Positions 15,737-24,914 are shown, counted from the stretch's first letter. The stretch: DNA of 41,470 nucleotides from an uncultured Eubacterium sp. (GCA_948468465.1 CAOKJJ010000022.1:1-41470), one strand, 5' to 3'. The notes: a model not told the origin generated them from the sequence alone. Made by a program: numbers and translations.

Positions 15737-17245
15737 TCAAAATCCCTTGATTAAATTCTTTAAAAAGCGAAATTCATCCGTCCGATGAAAGCATACTGCA
15801 CAGGATACCGGCGGCAGACACACACAGATACATACCTTACACACAAATCCTACACACCGCCCCCACGGTGCAAAGCAACAGCAAAAGCCTGCTGCCAGCG
15901 CTGTACCTGCAGCCCATGCAGCATTTACGAGCAGTCCTTTCAGCTTTTCTGTCCCCTTTCCGGTAAAATACCAACGAAATAAGATCCTGTTTTCTGCTGG
16001 AATGCTGATACACACGATTGTGATGATTGTAGCCAATATCACACCCTCCACGCCAATCCACCGCGCCAGCAGCACATTCAGCACAAGATTTGCCGCCATT
16101 TCAAGCACTGCCCCTATCCGCCCCTGATTCCACAATCCAATGCTTTCCCTCATGATCTTTATGACCATAATCTCGCCATGCAGATAAATATATACAGCAA
16201 ACAAAATAACAGCCGTCTCTGACAGCCTGTATTCTGCTCCAAGCCATAACCCCACAAAGTCCTGGATTAAACAGCCATAGCAGACCGCAGCCCACGCAGA
16301 CAAAAACGACAGAATAAATGCAGTTTTTTTATAAATGCCATACATTTCTTCCCGGCTGCCAGAAACGGCAAGATTTCCCACAGAAGGAAGAATAGATGCA
16401 TAGAGAATGGTAAGCAGCCATACCGGAACAGACAGGATCATATAATAATTCTGATAATCAGACAAAATAATCAGTCCCTGATACGCAGATATTACAATGC
16501 TGTCAAACGCATTTCTGCTGATATCCCTGAACTTGTACACTGCAACCGAGAAAATATCATTTTTTAGCGCTTCTTTCACATCCTTTGAGATCGTTCCTTT
16601 CGGAAAATAATCCGGATATTTACAGCATGCAATCAGATTTCGCAGAATATTGCCAAGCAGTGTGCATAACGGCAGCATACAGACGCTGATCTGATAGTGG
16701 CCTGCCGCGATCAGAAACATCTGGCTGATGTACAAAAGGCCGAAAGTAACGGATGTTGTTATTGATTCATAATCTTTTCTTTGGTCTGCCGCGAAAATAA
16801 TATTTTTGTAGGCAAAGATTGTATAACTGATCACCGTATTGATCAGATATAAGAAAAATATAAAATAAACATTGACACCCTGCGGCATATTCTGTGAAAT
16901 GAAGCATTTGAAAAATGGCAATATCATTAGCCCAATGCTTAAGATGACCATGCCAACTACAAAGTATACTTTTTTATAAAAGTTAAGCAGGCTGCATACC
17001 TTCGCTTTGTCGTGTTCCGCAACCGGCTGATACAATCGAAATGCAAACGCATTGGCTACTCCCAGATCCGTCGCGCTTAGGACCGTTAATATAGAGGAAC
17101 AAAGATTATTTAACCCCATATACTCACTGCCAAGATAGCGAATCGTACACGTTCTGACAGCAAAAGGGAGCAGTGTCCCAATCACCCCGTTGATCACCGC
17201 AAATATAATATTCCTGACGACATTATTGGTTCTTGTATTTTCCAT
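15737..17245 (-). CDS. Polysaccharide flippase, Wzx/PST-like (MATE fold)
   Basis: A 502-residue integral membrane protein with about 12-14 hydrophobic segments. The N-terminus (NVVRNIIFAVINGVIGTLLPFAVRTCTIRYLGSEYMGLNNL) is typical of oligosaccharide flippases of the PST family, as is SILTVLSATDLGVANAFAFRLY. The last membrane region is unusually rich in cysteine (GFCCCFAPWGRC). It would flip lipid-linked oligosaccharide across the membrane. It is the last gene of the polysaccharide operon, 31 bases after the fusion gene. Its presence together with an ABC exporter at the other end is notable. The ribosome binding site is weak, so translation may depend on coupling. Confidence 0.85.
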   Translation of the reverse strand: MENTRTNNVVRNIIFAVINGVIGTLLPFAVRTCTIRYLGSEYMGLNNLCSSILTVLSATDLGVANAFAFRLYQPVAEHDKAKVCSLLNFYKKVYFVVGMVILSIGLMILPFFKCFISQNMPQGVNVYFIFFLYLINTVISYTIFAYKNIIFAADQRKDYESITTSVTFGLLYISQMFLIAAGHYQISVCMLPLCTLLGNILRNLIACCKYPDYFPKGTISKDVKEALKNDIFSVAVYKFRDISRNAFDSIVISAYQGLIILSDYQNYYMILSVPVWLLTILYASILPSVGNLAVSGSREEMYGIYKKTAFILSFLSAWAAVCYGCLIQDFVGLWLGAEYRLSETAVILFAVYIYLHGEIMVIKIMRESIGLWNQGRIGAVLEMAANLVLNVLLARWIGVEGVILATIITIVCISIPAENRILFRWYFTGKGTEKLKGLLVNAAWAAGTALAAGFCCCFAPWGRCVGFVCKVCICVCLPPVSCAVCFHRTDEFRFLKNLIKGF

Positions 17246-17276
17246 TCCGTCCGTATTTCACTTCCAATCTCTGCAT

Positions 17277-19631
17277 TTACCGCAGCCCCAGCCGAATCAA
17301 AAGAGGTCTTACTTTGCCGAAAAGAAACTTATCTTTCCATGTGACAGAAGCATACCGCCTGCACAATTCCATATATCCCCGTTCGTAATATACCTTCCAA
17401 AATGCTCTTCTCTTTTTTTGATCCTGACGCATGACACTTTCCTTTTTCAAATCTTTCAAAGGTTCCACTTCCATATAGTCCATATGTTTTTTCATGCAAG
17501 CAAAGAGCCTCTCTCCCTTTCCTGTATGAATCTGTACGATCGAAAGTCCTTGATTATCCCTCCATCTTTCAGGAAGGACCATTCTTTCCCAAAAATCGCC
17601 AATCGAAATATCAGCGCCGCTTCTTCCATTCGAATACCTGCAGTTTAGACAGGATTTCCTGCAGCACAGGCTGTTTCCTAAAAACCGGCTCCATCTGTGC
17701 AAAAGAAAGTCCGTATAATAATTTTTACCTGCTATACGCTGATACATGGAATATGTTTTCCATCCATATTTTTTATTCCGAAAAGACACTGCTTCTATCG
17801 TTCCTTTTGCCCGATAGGTCTTACATTCTTCTTCCCACAAAAGCGGACTCACTTTTCCGGAACATTTATAAAAATCTATCCACCATACATTTTCATCCTT
17901 AAGCCTTCTTTCCCTGCAGACAGCTTTCATTCCCGCAATCTGGCACGATGTTCCTGTAAACAGAACGGTCCTTGCGCTGCTTACATCTTTTAAAAAATCC
18001 TTGATGACGCTCTTCGGCATAAACGCATCTACATATTTGCTCCCGCGCATACGTTCTATATCTGAAAGATGTTCTCCTCTGCTATAGCGGACCTCATAAT
18101 TTTTGTCAAATGCAACACCATACACAACCCCGTTTTGCCGGATGCAATGCTCTGCCATAACGCCAAAAATTCCGCCGGAAGAACTTCTCAGCAGCTTTTC
18201 TTCGTCAAGACATCTTGCTGCAAAAGTCTTTCCCTTCGGATTGACAGCCTGTCCCTGACTATGCAGGGCCGGGCAATACGCCGCGCATTTCCCGCAGTTC
18301 GTGCACAAGCGATCAGAAACCGCCGGATATGCAAAGCCTTCCCTGTTTCTTTTCATTTTTACCGCGCCGGCCGAACAGATCGTTTCACACGCCCTGCATC
18401 CCACACACTGATCTTCTGCAATCCGGCTCACATTATTGTTCTTCCTGACGGATTCTTTTCCTTTGCTTAGAACAGGATTGCTTTTATCCACGCAGCTTTC
18501 CAGCATATTTTTTAAATATTTTACAGATCTTTGTTTCATTGCCGCGATCTTTTTATCTGCATGCTCATACGAAACATCCGTGATCGTTTCTATTTGCATT
18601 TTTTTCGCATATTCTTCTGCATTCCCTATCACACGGTCCTGTAAATCCAGCTCCCGCAGCAGATCTGTAATACGTGAAGATGATTCCGTAAAAAAAGCCT
18701 GCGGCGTAATTTCCACGTAAAAGTTTTTATGAAAATGAATGGAAAACGCCGTTCCATGAAAACTATTTGTCACGATATATTCCGCACGCAGGAAATATCC
18801 CAGCCACTGCTTCGGCCCGACTGCGTTATTTTTCTCAATATCTCCGTAAATTTTCACAAGCTTTTGATGCTTAAACTGCGCCAGCTTTCCGGCAAACCTT
18901 TCTAACCCCACAGATTTGTCCAGCATATAAAGCAATACATACGGCTCCTCATAGACAGCAGATAAATCCGCAGCTTCTTTCCACTCTTCCTGCTCCAATA
19001 AAAATACTGGATCTAAAACCCATTCCGCTTTACGCCCCGTCAGCTTTTGTATCAGTCCCGCGCCTTCTGATTCACGGCATGACAAGTATTTGATTTTGCT
19101 CCAATATTTCAGATATTGTTTTCGATACTTCTTTGGAATCTTTTTCATGCCGACACTGGAAGCATAGCTTCCTTTTTTCTTCTGACATTTTACAAAATCC
19201 AATAAAAATGTTGTATCCAGATTCAGCCGACCGCAATTCCAGACCTGATCACTGCCAACTAAAAACAGGTCATATGCATCTTCGATTCTGCGAAGTTCTT
19301 TTCTTCCGATCCTGTTTGAAAAATCTGTCAGCAGCCAGAATTTTTCAAATTCTTTTGCAGAATCGGACGGCGCTGCCCTGCGCTGCGCAAAGACAATCTG
19401 TAAAAATTCTCTGATTGTCCAGGAAGGTGTATCATCTCTGCCTGTAATCCGATATAATATTTTTCGAAGCAGCCATATCATTGCATCCTTATAAAAGTTT
19501 CTATGATAATTTAAATATTCGCAGGAAATATTTTGTCCGCCATATTTTTTTACGGCAGATTGCAATGCATACTCCTGCAGGCTGCCGCCATAATTCAAAT
19601 TATTGACAAAAGACAATAACGCAATTTTCAT
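17277..19631 (-). CDS. Polysaccharide pyruvyltransferase fused to F420-hydrogenase beta-like protein
   Basis: A 784-residue two-part protein. Residues 1-380 are a polysaccharide pyruvyltransferase domain: KIALLSFVNNLNYGGSLQEY at the start, FLVGSDQVWN near 125 and YIVTNSFHGTAFSIHF near 285 are characteristic. After a basic linker come two 4Fe-4S motifs, C409-x2-C-x2-C-x3-C and C443-x2-C-x2-C-x3-C, then an FrhB-like domain from about 470 to the end with SSSGGIFGVMAE, GTSCQIAGMKAV, DFYKCSG and DISIGDFW. In many glycan loci these are separate neighbouring genes; here they are one reading frame. The first part should add a pyruvate ketal to a sugar; the role of the iron-sulfur part is unclear. The ATG at 19631 follows GGAG; the longer frame upstream overlaps the preceding gene. 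Confidence 0.85.
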   Translation of the reverse strand: MKIALLSFVNNLNYGGSLQEYALQSAVKKYGGQNISCEYLNYHRNFYKDAMIWLLRKILYRITGRDDTPSWTIREFLQIVFAQRRAAPSDSAKEFEKFWLLTDFSNRIGRKELRRIEDAYDLFLVGSDQVWNCGRLNLDTTFLLDFVKCQKKKGSYASSVGMKKIPKKYRKQYLKYWSKIKYLSCRESEGAGLIQKLTGRKAEWVLDPVFLLEQEEWKEAADLSAVYEEPYVLLYMLDKSVGLERFAGKLAQFKHQKLVKIYGDIEKNNAVGPKQWLGYFLRAEYIVTNSFHGTAFSIHFHKNFYVEITPQAFFTESSSRITDLLRELDLQDRVIGNAEEYAKKMQIETITDVSYEHADKKIAAMKQRSVKYLKNMLESCVDKSNPVLSKGKESVRKNNNVSRIAEDQCVGCRACETICSAGAVKMKRNREGFAYPAVSDRLCTNCGKCAAYCPALHSQGQAVNPKGKTFAARCLDEEKLLRSSSGGIFGVMAEHCIRQNGVVYGVAFDKNYEVRYSRGEHLSDIERMRGSKYVDAFMPKSVIKDFLKDVSSARTVLFTGTSCQIAGMKAVCRERRLKDENVWWIDFYKCSGKVSPLLWEEECKTYRAKGTIEAVSFRNKKYGWKTYSMYQRIAGKNYYTDFLLHRWSRFLGNSLCCRKSCLNCRYSNGRSGADISIGDFWERMVLPERWRDNQGLSIVQIHTGKGERLFACMKKHMDYMEVEPLKDLKKESVMRQDQKKRRAFWKVYYERGYMELCRRYASVTWKDKFLFGKVRPLLIRLGLR

Positions 19632-19683
19632 TCTTTCATTTCTCCATATCAACCGGGCGTAAAAGGCCACATACCATAAGAAG

Positions 19684-20691
19684 TCACATACCATAAGACT
19701 GGTTTTTCCTGTCTTTTCCAAGCAGTTTCCCGCAATACTGAACCATTACCTCAGCCAACACATACCATACAAATACCGGATGCAGCAAAAAAATCCAATG
19801 CCTGTAGCTGAAACACATCCTGATTCCGTCCCATATCGGAAACACGACGGATGCCGCATAAAATGGATATAAGTATTTTCTCCTGTTTAATTTTCCGTTT
19901 TTTTGCGCCTTATTTGCATAACCGGAACCTGCAACATCATAAATATTATTAATAATACGAAACTTGAGTTTACGGAAAAAAGTCTTAAAATCTGACGATG
20001 TATCATGCAGATGTTTATCTCCGTCAATATAACCAACAGAATGTGTATCGGTGATCATTCTTTCAAATAACGCAGAAGTCGTTTCTTTATCCAGACAATC
20101 CGCATAATGTGAAAAAATAAAACTCCGTTCCATAATTACGCCGCTGTCACCAATCGGTTTTATCTCATTTTTGCCAAAACAGGCAATATATTCTCCTCTT
20201 TTATTTCTTTTACACTTCTTTTTTATCAGTCCTTCCATACTGTCTGTATAAGTCCTGTAAACAAAACAGGAAAAAGGATCTCCGACTGCGTTCATATAAT
20301 AACTGCAAGGCCTGCTGTGCTTTGGTGTAGACAGACCTATGGACAAACATTTCACTTTGGGATGATTCATAAAAAATTCATACCTCTTTTGAAATATCCG
20401 CCGATCGGGCAATATCTCATCCGAATCCATAATGCAGATATACTTCCCATGCGCATATTTTAATCCAATCGTTTTTGCAGGCTCCGGCAGACGGACTGGA
20501 TTATCCAAAACCACCGCACCATATCTTCTCACAATCTTCCTTGTATCGTCCGTCGATCCACCGTCGATCACCAGCAATTCGATCCTGGACTGGTCAAAAT
20601 CCTGCTGCCGAATACTTCCCAAAGCTTTTTTTATTGTCCGCGCAGAATTATAAGCTGCCATGACTACCGTAAATACAATCTCATTTCCCAT
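19684..20691 (-). CDS. Glycosyltransferase family 2
   Basis: A 335-residue GT-A glycosyltransferase. VVMAAYNSARTIKKALGSI (9-27), LLVIDGGSTDDT (39-50) and IMDSDEIL (DxD-type motif, Asp89-Glu92) place it in GT2. A hydrophobic stretch near 285-325 likely anchors it in the membrane. It starts directly at the deacetylase stop (TAAATG), with GGAG inside the upstream gene, so the two are translationally coupled. It probably adds one sugar to the lipid-linked repeat; donor and acceptor cannot be read from sequence. Confidence 0.85.
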   Translation of the reverse strand: MGNEIVFTVVMAAYNSARTIKKALGSIRQQDFDQSRIELLVIDGGSTDDTRKIVRRYGAVVLDNPVRLPEPAKTIGLKYAHGKYICIMDSDEILPDRRIFQKRYEFFMNHPKVKCLSIGLSTPKHSRPCSYYMNAVGDPFSCFVYRTYTDSMEGLIKKKCKRNKRGEYIACFGKNEIKPIGDSGVIMERSFIFSHYADCLDKETTSALFERMITDTHSVGYIDGDKHLHDTSSDFKTFFRKLKFRIINNIYDVAGSGYANKAQKNGKLNRRKYLYPFYAASVVFPIWDGIRMCFSYRHWIFLLHPVFVWYVLAEVMVQYCGKLLGKDRKNQSYGM

Positions 20692-21528
20692 TTATCCGCA
20701 CTCCATTTCCACCAGCCGATACATTGGCACAATGCAATGCCCGTTCTCTTTTAATTCTGTAATTATTTTTTCAAGACACGCTTTCTTTTTCAATGCTGCG
20801 ACATATGGATGGTCAAATACAACAACCTTTTCATGCGTATCCACAAAGCTCATAAACTTACGCAGTATCTCATGATCATCCAGTCCCAATGCTGCCTGAT
20901 TTTCCCAAAAAGCAATTCCTCCCGGTTCTCCGCAAAGATTTACCGCAACCGTTCTTAATCCATGTTCTTTTCCTGTTACCTGATTGGTTCCCAGCCTATG
21001 TATGTCAGAAAAATATGTAAAACCCCGTTTCTTTAATATTTCCGCCAGGCCATTCGCAGATACAAAGCCAGGTGACGCAAATCCCTTCGGAGCAAAAGCC
21101 GGACAAAGCATCCGTACTGCATGCAAAGCCTTGTCAATCTCTGACGCGGTCCTTGCTGCGTCCCATTCCCATGCATGTTCCTGCCATTTTGCATGATTCA
21201 TTCCTCCATGCAGGCCGACTTCATGTCTGGACGCAAGCAGATCACAGACCTGTTTTTTATATTTTAAAAGCTTGGGATTCGCAATTGCCGCATACATATA
21301 CTGCAGTTTTCCTAACTTCTGGTACGCCGGAAGCATGTCGTATTTCTCTGTGCACTTTTTTCCGCCCATCATGGAAGATATCGTATCCCATACGCTGACG
21401 GCCCTGCCCGCATGCAGAAAAAAAGTAAACGCAACATCCTGTTTTTGGGCAAGCTCAAGCAGCACAGGCACTCCCTGCCTCATGCATACATGCGAGTCTA
21501 TGTCAAACCGAAACACAATATAAGACAT
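20692..21528 (-). CDS. Polysaccharide deacetylase (NodB-like)
   Basis: A 278-residue protein with a NodB-type fold. The first motif is RFDIDSH (Asp9 and Asp11), the zinc-binding pair is HEVGLHGGMNH (His107, His112), the third motif appears as KGFASPGFVSANGLAEIL, and a late FDHPY near 233 supplies the last histidine. Such enzymes remove N-acetyl groups from hexosamines in glycans. No signal peptide is visible, so it probably acts in the cytoplasm on a precursor. It lies 51 bases after the AAC(3)-like gene and is coupled to the GT2 gene that follows. Confidence 0.78.
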   Translation of the reverse strand: MSYIVFRFDIDSHVCMRQGVPVLLELAQKQDVAFTFFLHAGRAVSVWDTISSMMGGKKCTEKYDMLPAYQKLGKLQYMYAAIANPKLLKYKKQVCDLLASRHEVGLHGGMNHAKWQEHAWEWDAARTASEIDKALHAVRMLCPAFAPKGFASPGFVSANGLAEILKKRGFTYFSDIHRLGTNQVTGKEHGLRTVAVNLCGEPGGIAFWENQAALGLDDHEILRKFMSFVDTHEKVVVFDHPYVAALKKKACLEKIITELKENGHCIVPMYRLVEMECG

Positions 21529-21579
21529 GACAGAAGCCTCCTTCTTCCCTTTTCCAACATTGCAGCCATTCCGTTCCCC

Positions 21580-22515
21580 TTATTTCCAATATTTTCTTGG
21601 AATCCGATAGACAGATCTGCGCTGACGTGCCTGATGCAGCAGTTCTTTTGCCAGATCCTGCATATCCGGTGTAAATCCGACATATATGCCATCCGGCTCA
21701 TTTTTTACTAAAAATCCATGCTTCACCATCCAGTATTCACTGTAAAACATGGTGTAGAACCGGTACCAGTCAGGATCCCTCTCCCTGGTTTCCTTAAATA
21801 TGACTTGATCTGCGTGCTGAATTGCATATTTCTGCGTATGATACCAATCCTTTACATACCATTCGCTGCCAAGCGCGTCCTCCGGATAGTTCATCATGGT
21901 ACAGCTTAATGCCGCGGAAACACCCAGGTACAGTATTTTTGCATGATGATCTATGCAGAACTGCCAGGCGGAATGACCTGCCTGCGACGTATCGTCCAGC
22001 AAATTATTCTTCATCATCTCTTTTGCGTACCTGCCCTTTGCCGCCAGGGAATTATACGGAAATTCCGACCGTATTACATCCGGATATCTGCAAAATACAT
22101 TCGGAAGCATTCCCGTCCATGCAAGCGTCTTTTTCGGATGATAATAAAGGATCTCATCCTTTCCCTGATATGCCCCGCACTTTGGATACGCAGCAAATAC
22201 AAGCGTTCCCTCCTGTCCCACCAGCTCCAAAAGAAAATCAAGCACCTCTTTTGGCGAAACGCCGCTTTGTGCAAGCCCATCCATGCTGGAATGCACCAGC
22301 AGAATATCTCCCTTGTGAATCGGATATTCAAGGATCTGCTTTCTGACCTTTTTCCATAACTCCGGGTTCGTTTTCTCCCGGCTCCCACGGCTTCTGTTCG
22401 CATGACGCTCCTGTATCCATCTCTTAACCATCGGGAATTTCCATAGGAAGCGCCGAACGATAACCTCCAGCCACGGACATCTTTCTAAAATAAAAACAAG
22501 CAAATTTCCCATCAT
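21580..22515 (-). CDS. AAC(3)-like acetyl/acyltransferase
   Basis: A 311-residue member of the aminoglycoside N3-acetyltransferase fold family. ILLVHSSMDGL near 75, GTLVFAAYPKCG near 107, NSLAAKGRYAKEM near 157 and HSAWQF followed by ILYLGV near 185-200 follow the family pattern. A hydrophobic N-terminus and a basic stretch precede the domain. In a glycan operon a sugar-amine acylation role is far more likely than drug resistance. Its ATG overlaps the acyl carrier protein stop by one base (TGATG), so it may take its acyl group from that carrier, an inference from coupling only. The RSEFPYNS segment differs from the RSxHPxxS form I expect in resistance enzymes. Confidence 0.78.
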   Translation of the reverse strand: MMGNLLVFILERCPWLEVIVRRFLWKFPMVKRWIQERHANRSRGSREKTNPELWKKVRKQILEYPIHKGDILLVHSSMDGLAQSGVSPKEVLDFLLELVGQEGTLVFAAYPKCGAYQGKDEILYYHPKKTLAWTGMLPNVFCRYPDVIRSEFPYNSLAAKGRYAKEMMKNNLLDDTSQAGHSAWQFCIDHHAKILYLGVSAALSCTMMNYPEDALGSEWYVKDWYHTQKYAIQHADQVIFKETRERDPDWYRFYTMFYSEYWMVKHGFLVKNEPDGIYVGFTPDMQDLAKELLHQARQRRSVYRIPRKYWK

Positions 22516-22748
22516 CAGCTTTCCTGCACATCCCGTACTAATTTTTCCAATGTCTCTACCGACTCAAAATATTCCGGAAGAATGTAGGCAGGTCCGATGA
22601 TAAGATCAAATGCTTCCTCTATTTCTGAAACAATTTCCATAATTTCCACCGACTCCAGAATTCCGTCACTCACATACTGCGTTCCGGTGTAATTTGCGGC
22701 GGATGGACTCACTTTTGCAACAATTTCTTTCAGTTTTTCCGCATACAT
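22515..22748 (-). CDS. Acyl carrier protein
   Basis: A 77-residue carrier protein too short to be obvious among overlapping frames. The pattern is SDGILESVEIMEIVSEIEEAFDL, with Ser33 in the position of the phosphopantetheine attachment site (usually DSL) and the following helix VEIMEIVSEIEEAF typical of ACP and D-alanine carrier proteins. The start at 22748 follows AGGAGG-like sequence closely behind the adenylation gene stop (four bases apart). It should carry an acyl group activated by that enzyme. The sequence around the serine is ILESVE instead of DSLD, so it is a divergent carrier. Confidence 0.85.
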   Translation of the reverse strand: MYAEKLKEIVAKVSPSAANYTGTQYVSDGILESVEIMEIVSEIEEAFDLIIGPAYILPEYFESVETLEKLVRDVQES

Positions 22749-22752
22749 GCTA

Positions 22753-24267
22753 TCAGTTCCTCCTTTTTTTATATTCTTTTTCCAACAATATCCTGTCGTA
22801 TTTGCCATTTGCATTAACCGGAATGCTGTCCAGCCGAAATATATCATCCGGCTGCATATATTTTGCAAGCTTTTTTTGCAGGCTGTCACGCACCTTCTCT
22901 TCTTCAATGCTTCCAACATAATACAGTCCAAGCTTCTCAGACGCTGCGTCATAAATGCATACGCCATTCTGAACCTGGGGAATTGCGGCTGCATTCGCCT
23001 CAATCTCTCCCAGTTCAATCCGGTAGCCCATCCTCTTGATCTGAAAATCCTTTCTTGAGACATACAGCAGTTCGCCATATTCATTGTATCTGCCGATATC
23101 CCCGGTGCGGTAAATGGTTTCCGGATAATGTGTGTTTAAAGGATTCTGGCAGAAAACCCGCGACGTCTTGTCCCAGTCATCATAATAGCCATAACCAAGA
23201 AAAGATCCCCGAAAGCAGATTTCTCCTTCTTCTTTGCATTTTGCAGGCTCATCGTTTTCATCTAACAGCAGAACATCACAATTTTTAAAAGGCATCCCGA
23301 TCGGCAGGGATTCCTCATCCTGAAATGTGCGGTTCACAATATAATAAGTACCGGTATCCGTAATCTCTGTAGGACCATACAAATTTGCAAATAGGCAGTC
23401 CGGCAAATACCGGATCCAATAATTCAGCTGTTTTACAGGCATTACTTCCCCTGCAAATAAAATCTTTGTAAGATATTTTGGGAGAATTACAGAAAAAGCA
23501 TTGCGGTTTGCAACAATATTCATTGCAGCCGGAACCCAATAAATCGCATTCACCTGATGTGCATTCAAAAATTCAACCAGTCTGACCGGAAACGCAAAAT
23601 ACATTTTCGGAACAATTACCAAAGTCCCACCCGCTCTGACTGTTACAAAAATGTCCAAAACTGACATGCTAAAATAAAACGGTGTCTGGCTCCCCATTAC
23701 AAGCTCCTCATGCAAATCAAATGCTTCCATCACAGATTCCGCATAGTTTATGACTGATCTGTGCGAAACGACCGTTCCCTTTGGAACGCCGGTTGAGCCG
23801 GATGTAAACAGCATATACGCCGGATCGGCATCAATCATTTTTGCTAATGTCTCCTGGATCCTAATCTCATAAATATCCTGTTCTTTCATGTCATCCATCA
23901 GCAGAATTTCAGAATATATCCCCGGACAAGATTTCAGATTTTCAGAATTTTTTCTGTCTGTCAGGATCAGCTGCGGAGACATTGTTTTTAAAATTGCCGC
24001 GGTTCTTTCTGCCGGCGACTTTGTGTCCAATACGCAATACATCCCACAACTGTACAGTATTCCAAACATCGCGGTCAGACACTCAATACTCTTATCCAAG
24101 TAAACGGCTATTCTGCCTTTTGTGACATTCCGTTCCAGAATCATGCTCCCGATCTGCTTTGCATTCTTTTGGAACTGCAGATAACTGATACTTTTGTTTT
24201 CCTCTTTGAAAATAATCTTATCTGGTGTCTTTTTCACCTGTTCTTCTAAACAATCTAATAAATTCAT
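22753..24267 (-). CDS. Adenylation enzyme (DltA/NRPS A-domain-like)
   Basis: A 504-residue AMP-forming enzyme. Core motifs are complete: LFTSGSTGVPKG (153-164), NLYGPTE (295-301), YRTGDIGRY near 410, and the C-terminal NANGKYDR with Lys489. It resembles DltA and single amino-acid-adenylation domains and is followed four bases later by an acyl carrier protein gene. In DltA and NRPS A-domains motif A4 has FDxS, whose Asp binds the substrate alpha-amino group. Here the same place reads FSMSV, with Ser200 for Asp. The substrate may therefore be a carboxylic acid without a free alpha-amino group. It probably loads the carrier for acylation of the surface glycan. The start overlaps the methyltransferase stop (ATGA). 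Confidence 0.85.
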   Translation of the reverse strand: MNLLDCLEEQVKKTPDKIIFKEENKSISYLQFQKNAKQIGSMILERNVTKGRIAVYLDKSIECLTAMFGILYSCGMYCVLDTKSPAERTAAILKTMSPQLILTDRKNSENLKSCPGIYSEILLMDDMKEQDIYEIRIQETLAKMIDADPAYMLFTSGSTGVPKGTVVSHRSVINYAESVMEAFDLHEELVMGSQTPFYFSMSVLDIFVTVRAGGTLVIVPKMYFAFPVRLVEFLNAHQVNAIYWVPAAMNIVANRNAFSVILPKYLTKILFAGEVMPVKQLNYWIRYLPDCLFANLYGPTEITDTGTYYIVNRTFQDEESLPIGMPFKNCDVLLLDENDEPAKCKEEGEICFRGSFLGYGYYDDWDKTSRVFCQNPLNTHYPETIYRTGDIGRYNEYGELLYVSRKDFQIKRMGYRIELGEIEANAAAIPQVQNGVCIYDAASEKLGLYYVGSIEEEKVRDSLQKKLAKYMQPDDIFRLDSIPVNANGKYDRILLEKEYKKRRN

Positions 24268-24914
24268 ACCCTTCTTCCCTTGTTTGTATAAATATTACAG
24301 ATACGCCCGGCAAGCTTCCGATACATGTTTCTGTCAGACCTTCTAAGGTGAAAGAAGCCTGACTGAACGACCTGCTCATGGCATAACGGGTTATAATAAA
24401 TAATTGTGATCTTTCTGGGATTTGCCTCATAACTGTCTTCAATTTTCTGCATTACCCGGCGCATGGTTTCCTTGCCAAATGGATTATACAAATAAAAATA
24501 ATTATAATCTTTGTATCCTTCAAAGCTTATAGCATCTCCATGAATAATGCTGCAATTTCTTTTCAAAATCTTCATATTTCTTTCCGCACAGTCAGCCAAA
24601 GCTTTGGAATACTCAATTCCGTCACTTCTTCCAAATCCTAATTTGTCAAAATAAAAAACCATTTTCCCTTTACCGCAGCCGATATCCAACATACGATCTT
24701 CTCTGGATATGGATAAAGCTTTGATCATTTTGGAATCTGTCAAAACACTTGCCTGATAGCCAACATAATCCGTACCGTTTGCCCGTACCCCCCCCCGTTT
24801 CAAATTTGACATTGAAAAATCAATCTCTTTTCCATACTTTAACTGTCCGATCCAGTGATTGAGCCGCTCTGTAAAAAAATGGTCCAGCTTCATTAAAAAC
24901 AGCTTGAAAAACAT
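24264..24914 (-). CDS. Class I SAM-dependent methyltransferase
   Basis: A 216-residue methyltransferase. Motif I is MLDIGCGKGKMVFYFDKLG (75-93), with an acidic motif II residue in DGIEYSKALADCAE and motif IV-like YFYLYNPF near 137-144. It should use S-adenosylmethionine to methylate a sugar or an acyl precursor of the glycan; the acceptor is not evident. Codons 40-43 lie on a run of nine G (24788-24796), so a one-base slip would truncate the protein before motif I. The start follows the epimerase gene by 41 bases and the stop overlaps the adenylation gene. Confidence 0.82.
   Translation of the reverse strand: MFFKLFLMKLDHFFTERLNHWIGQLKYGKEIDFSMSNLKRGGVRANGTDYVGYQASVLTDSKMIKALSISREDRMLDIGCGKGKMVFYFDKLGFGRSDGIEYSKALADCAERNMKILKRNCSIIHGDAISFEGYKDYNYFYLYNPFGKETMRRVMQKIEDSYEANPRKITIIYYNPLCHEQVVQSGFFHLRRSDRNMYRKLAGRICNIYTNKGRRV
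24788..24796. repeat. Homopolymer of nine C (G on coding strand) within methyltransferase gene
   Basis: Nine identical bases inside codons 40-43 (Arg-Gly-Gly-Val) of the methyltransferase gene. Tracts of this length are the classic substrate of slipped-strand mispairing. The current length keeps the frame open. Confidence 0.9.

Noticed and set aside
21580..22515. Aminoglycoside resistance gene
   Set aside because: The fold is shared, but its place inside a glycan operon, coupled to a carrier protein gene, points to sugar acylation.
22749..23084. N-terminal extension of the acyl carrier protein
   Set aside because: It overlaps the adenylation gene in another frame; the carrier domain begins at the ATG at 22748.
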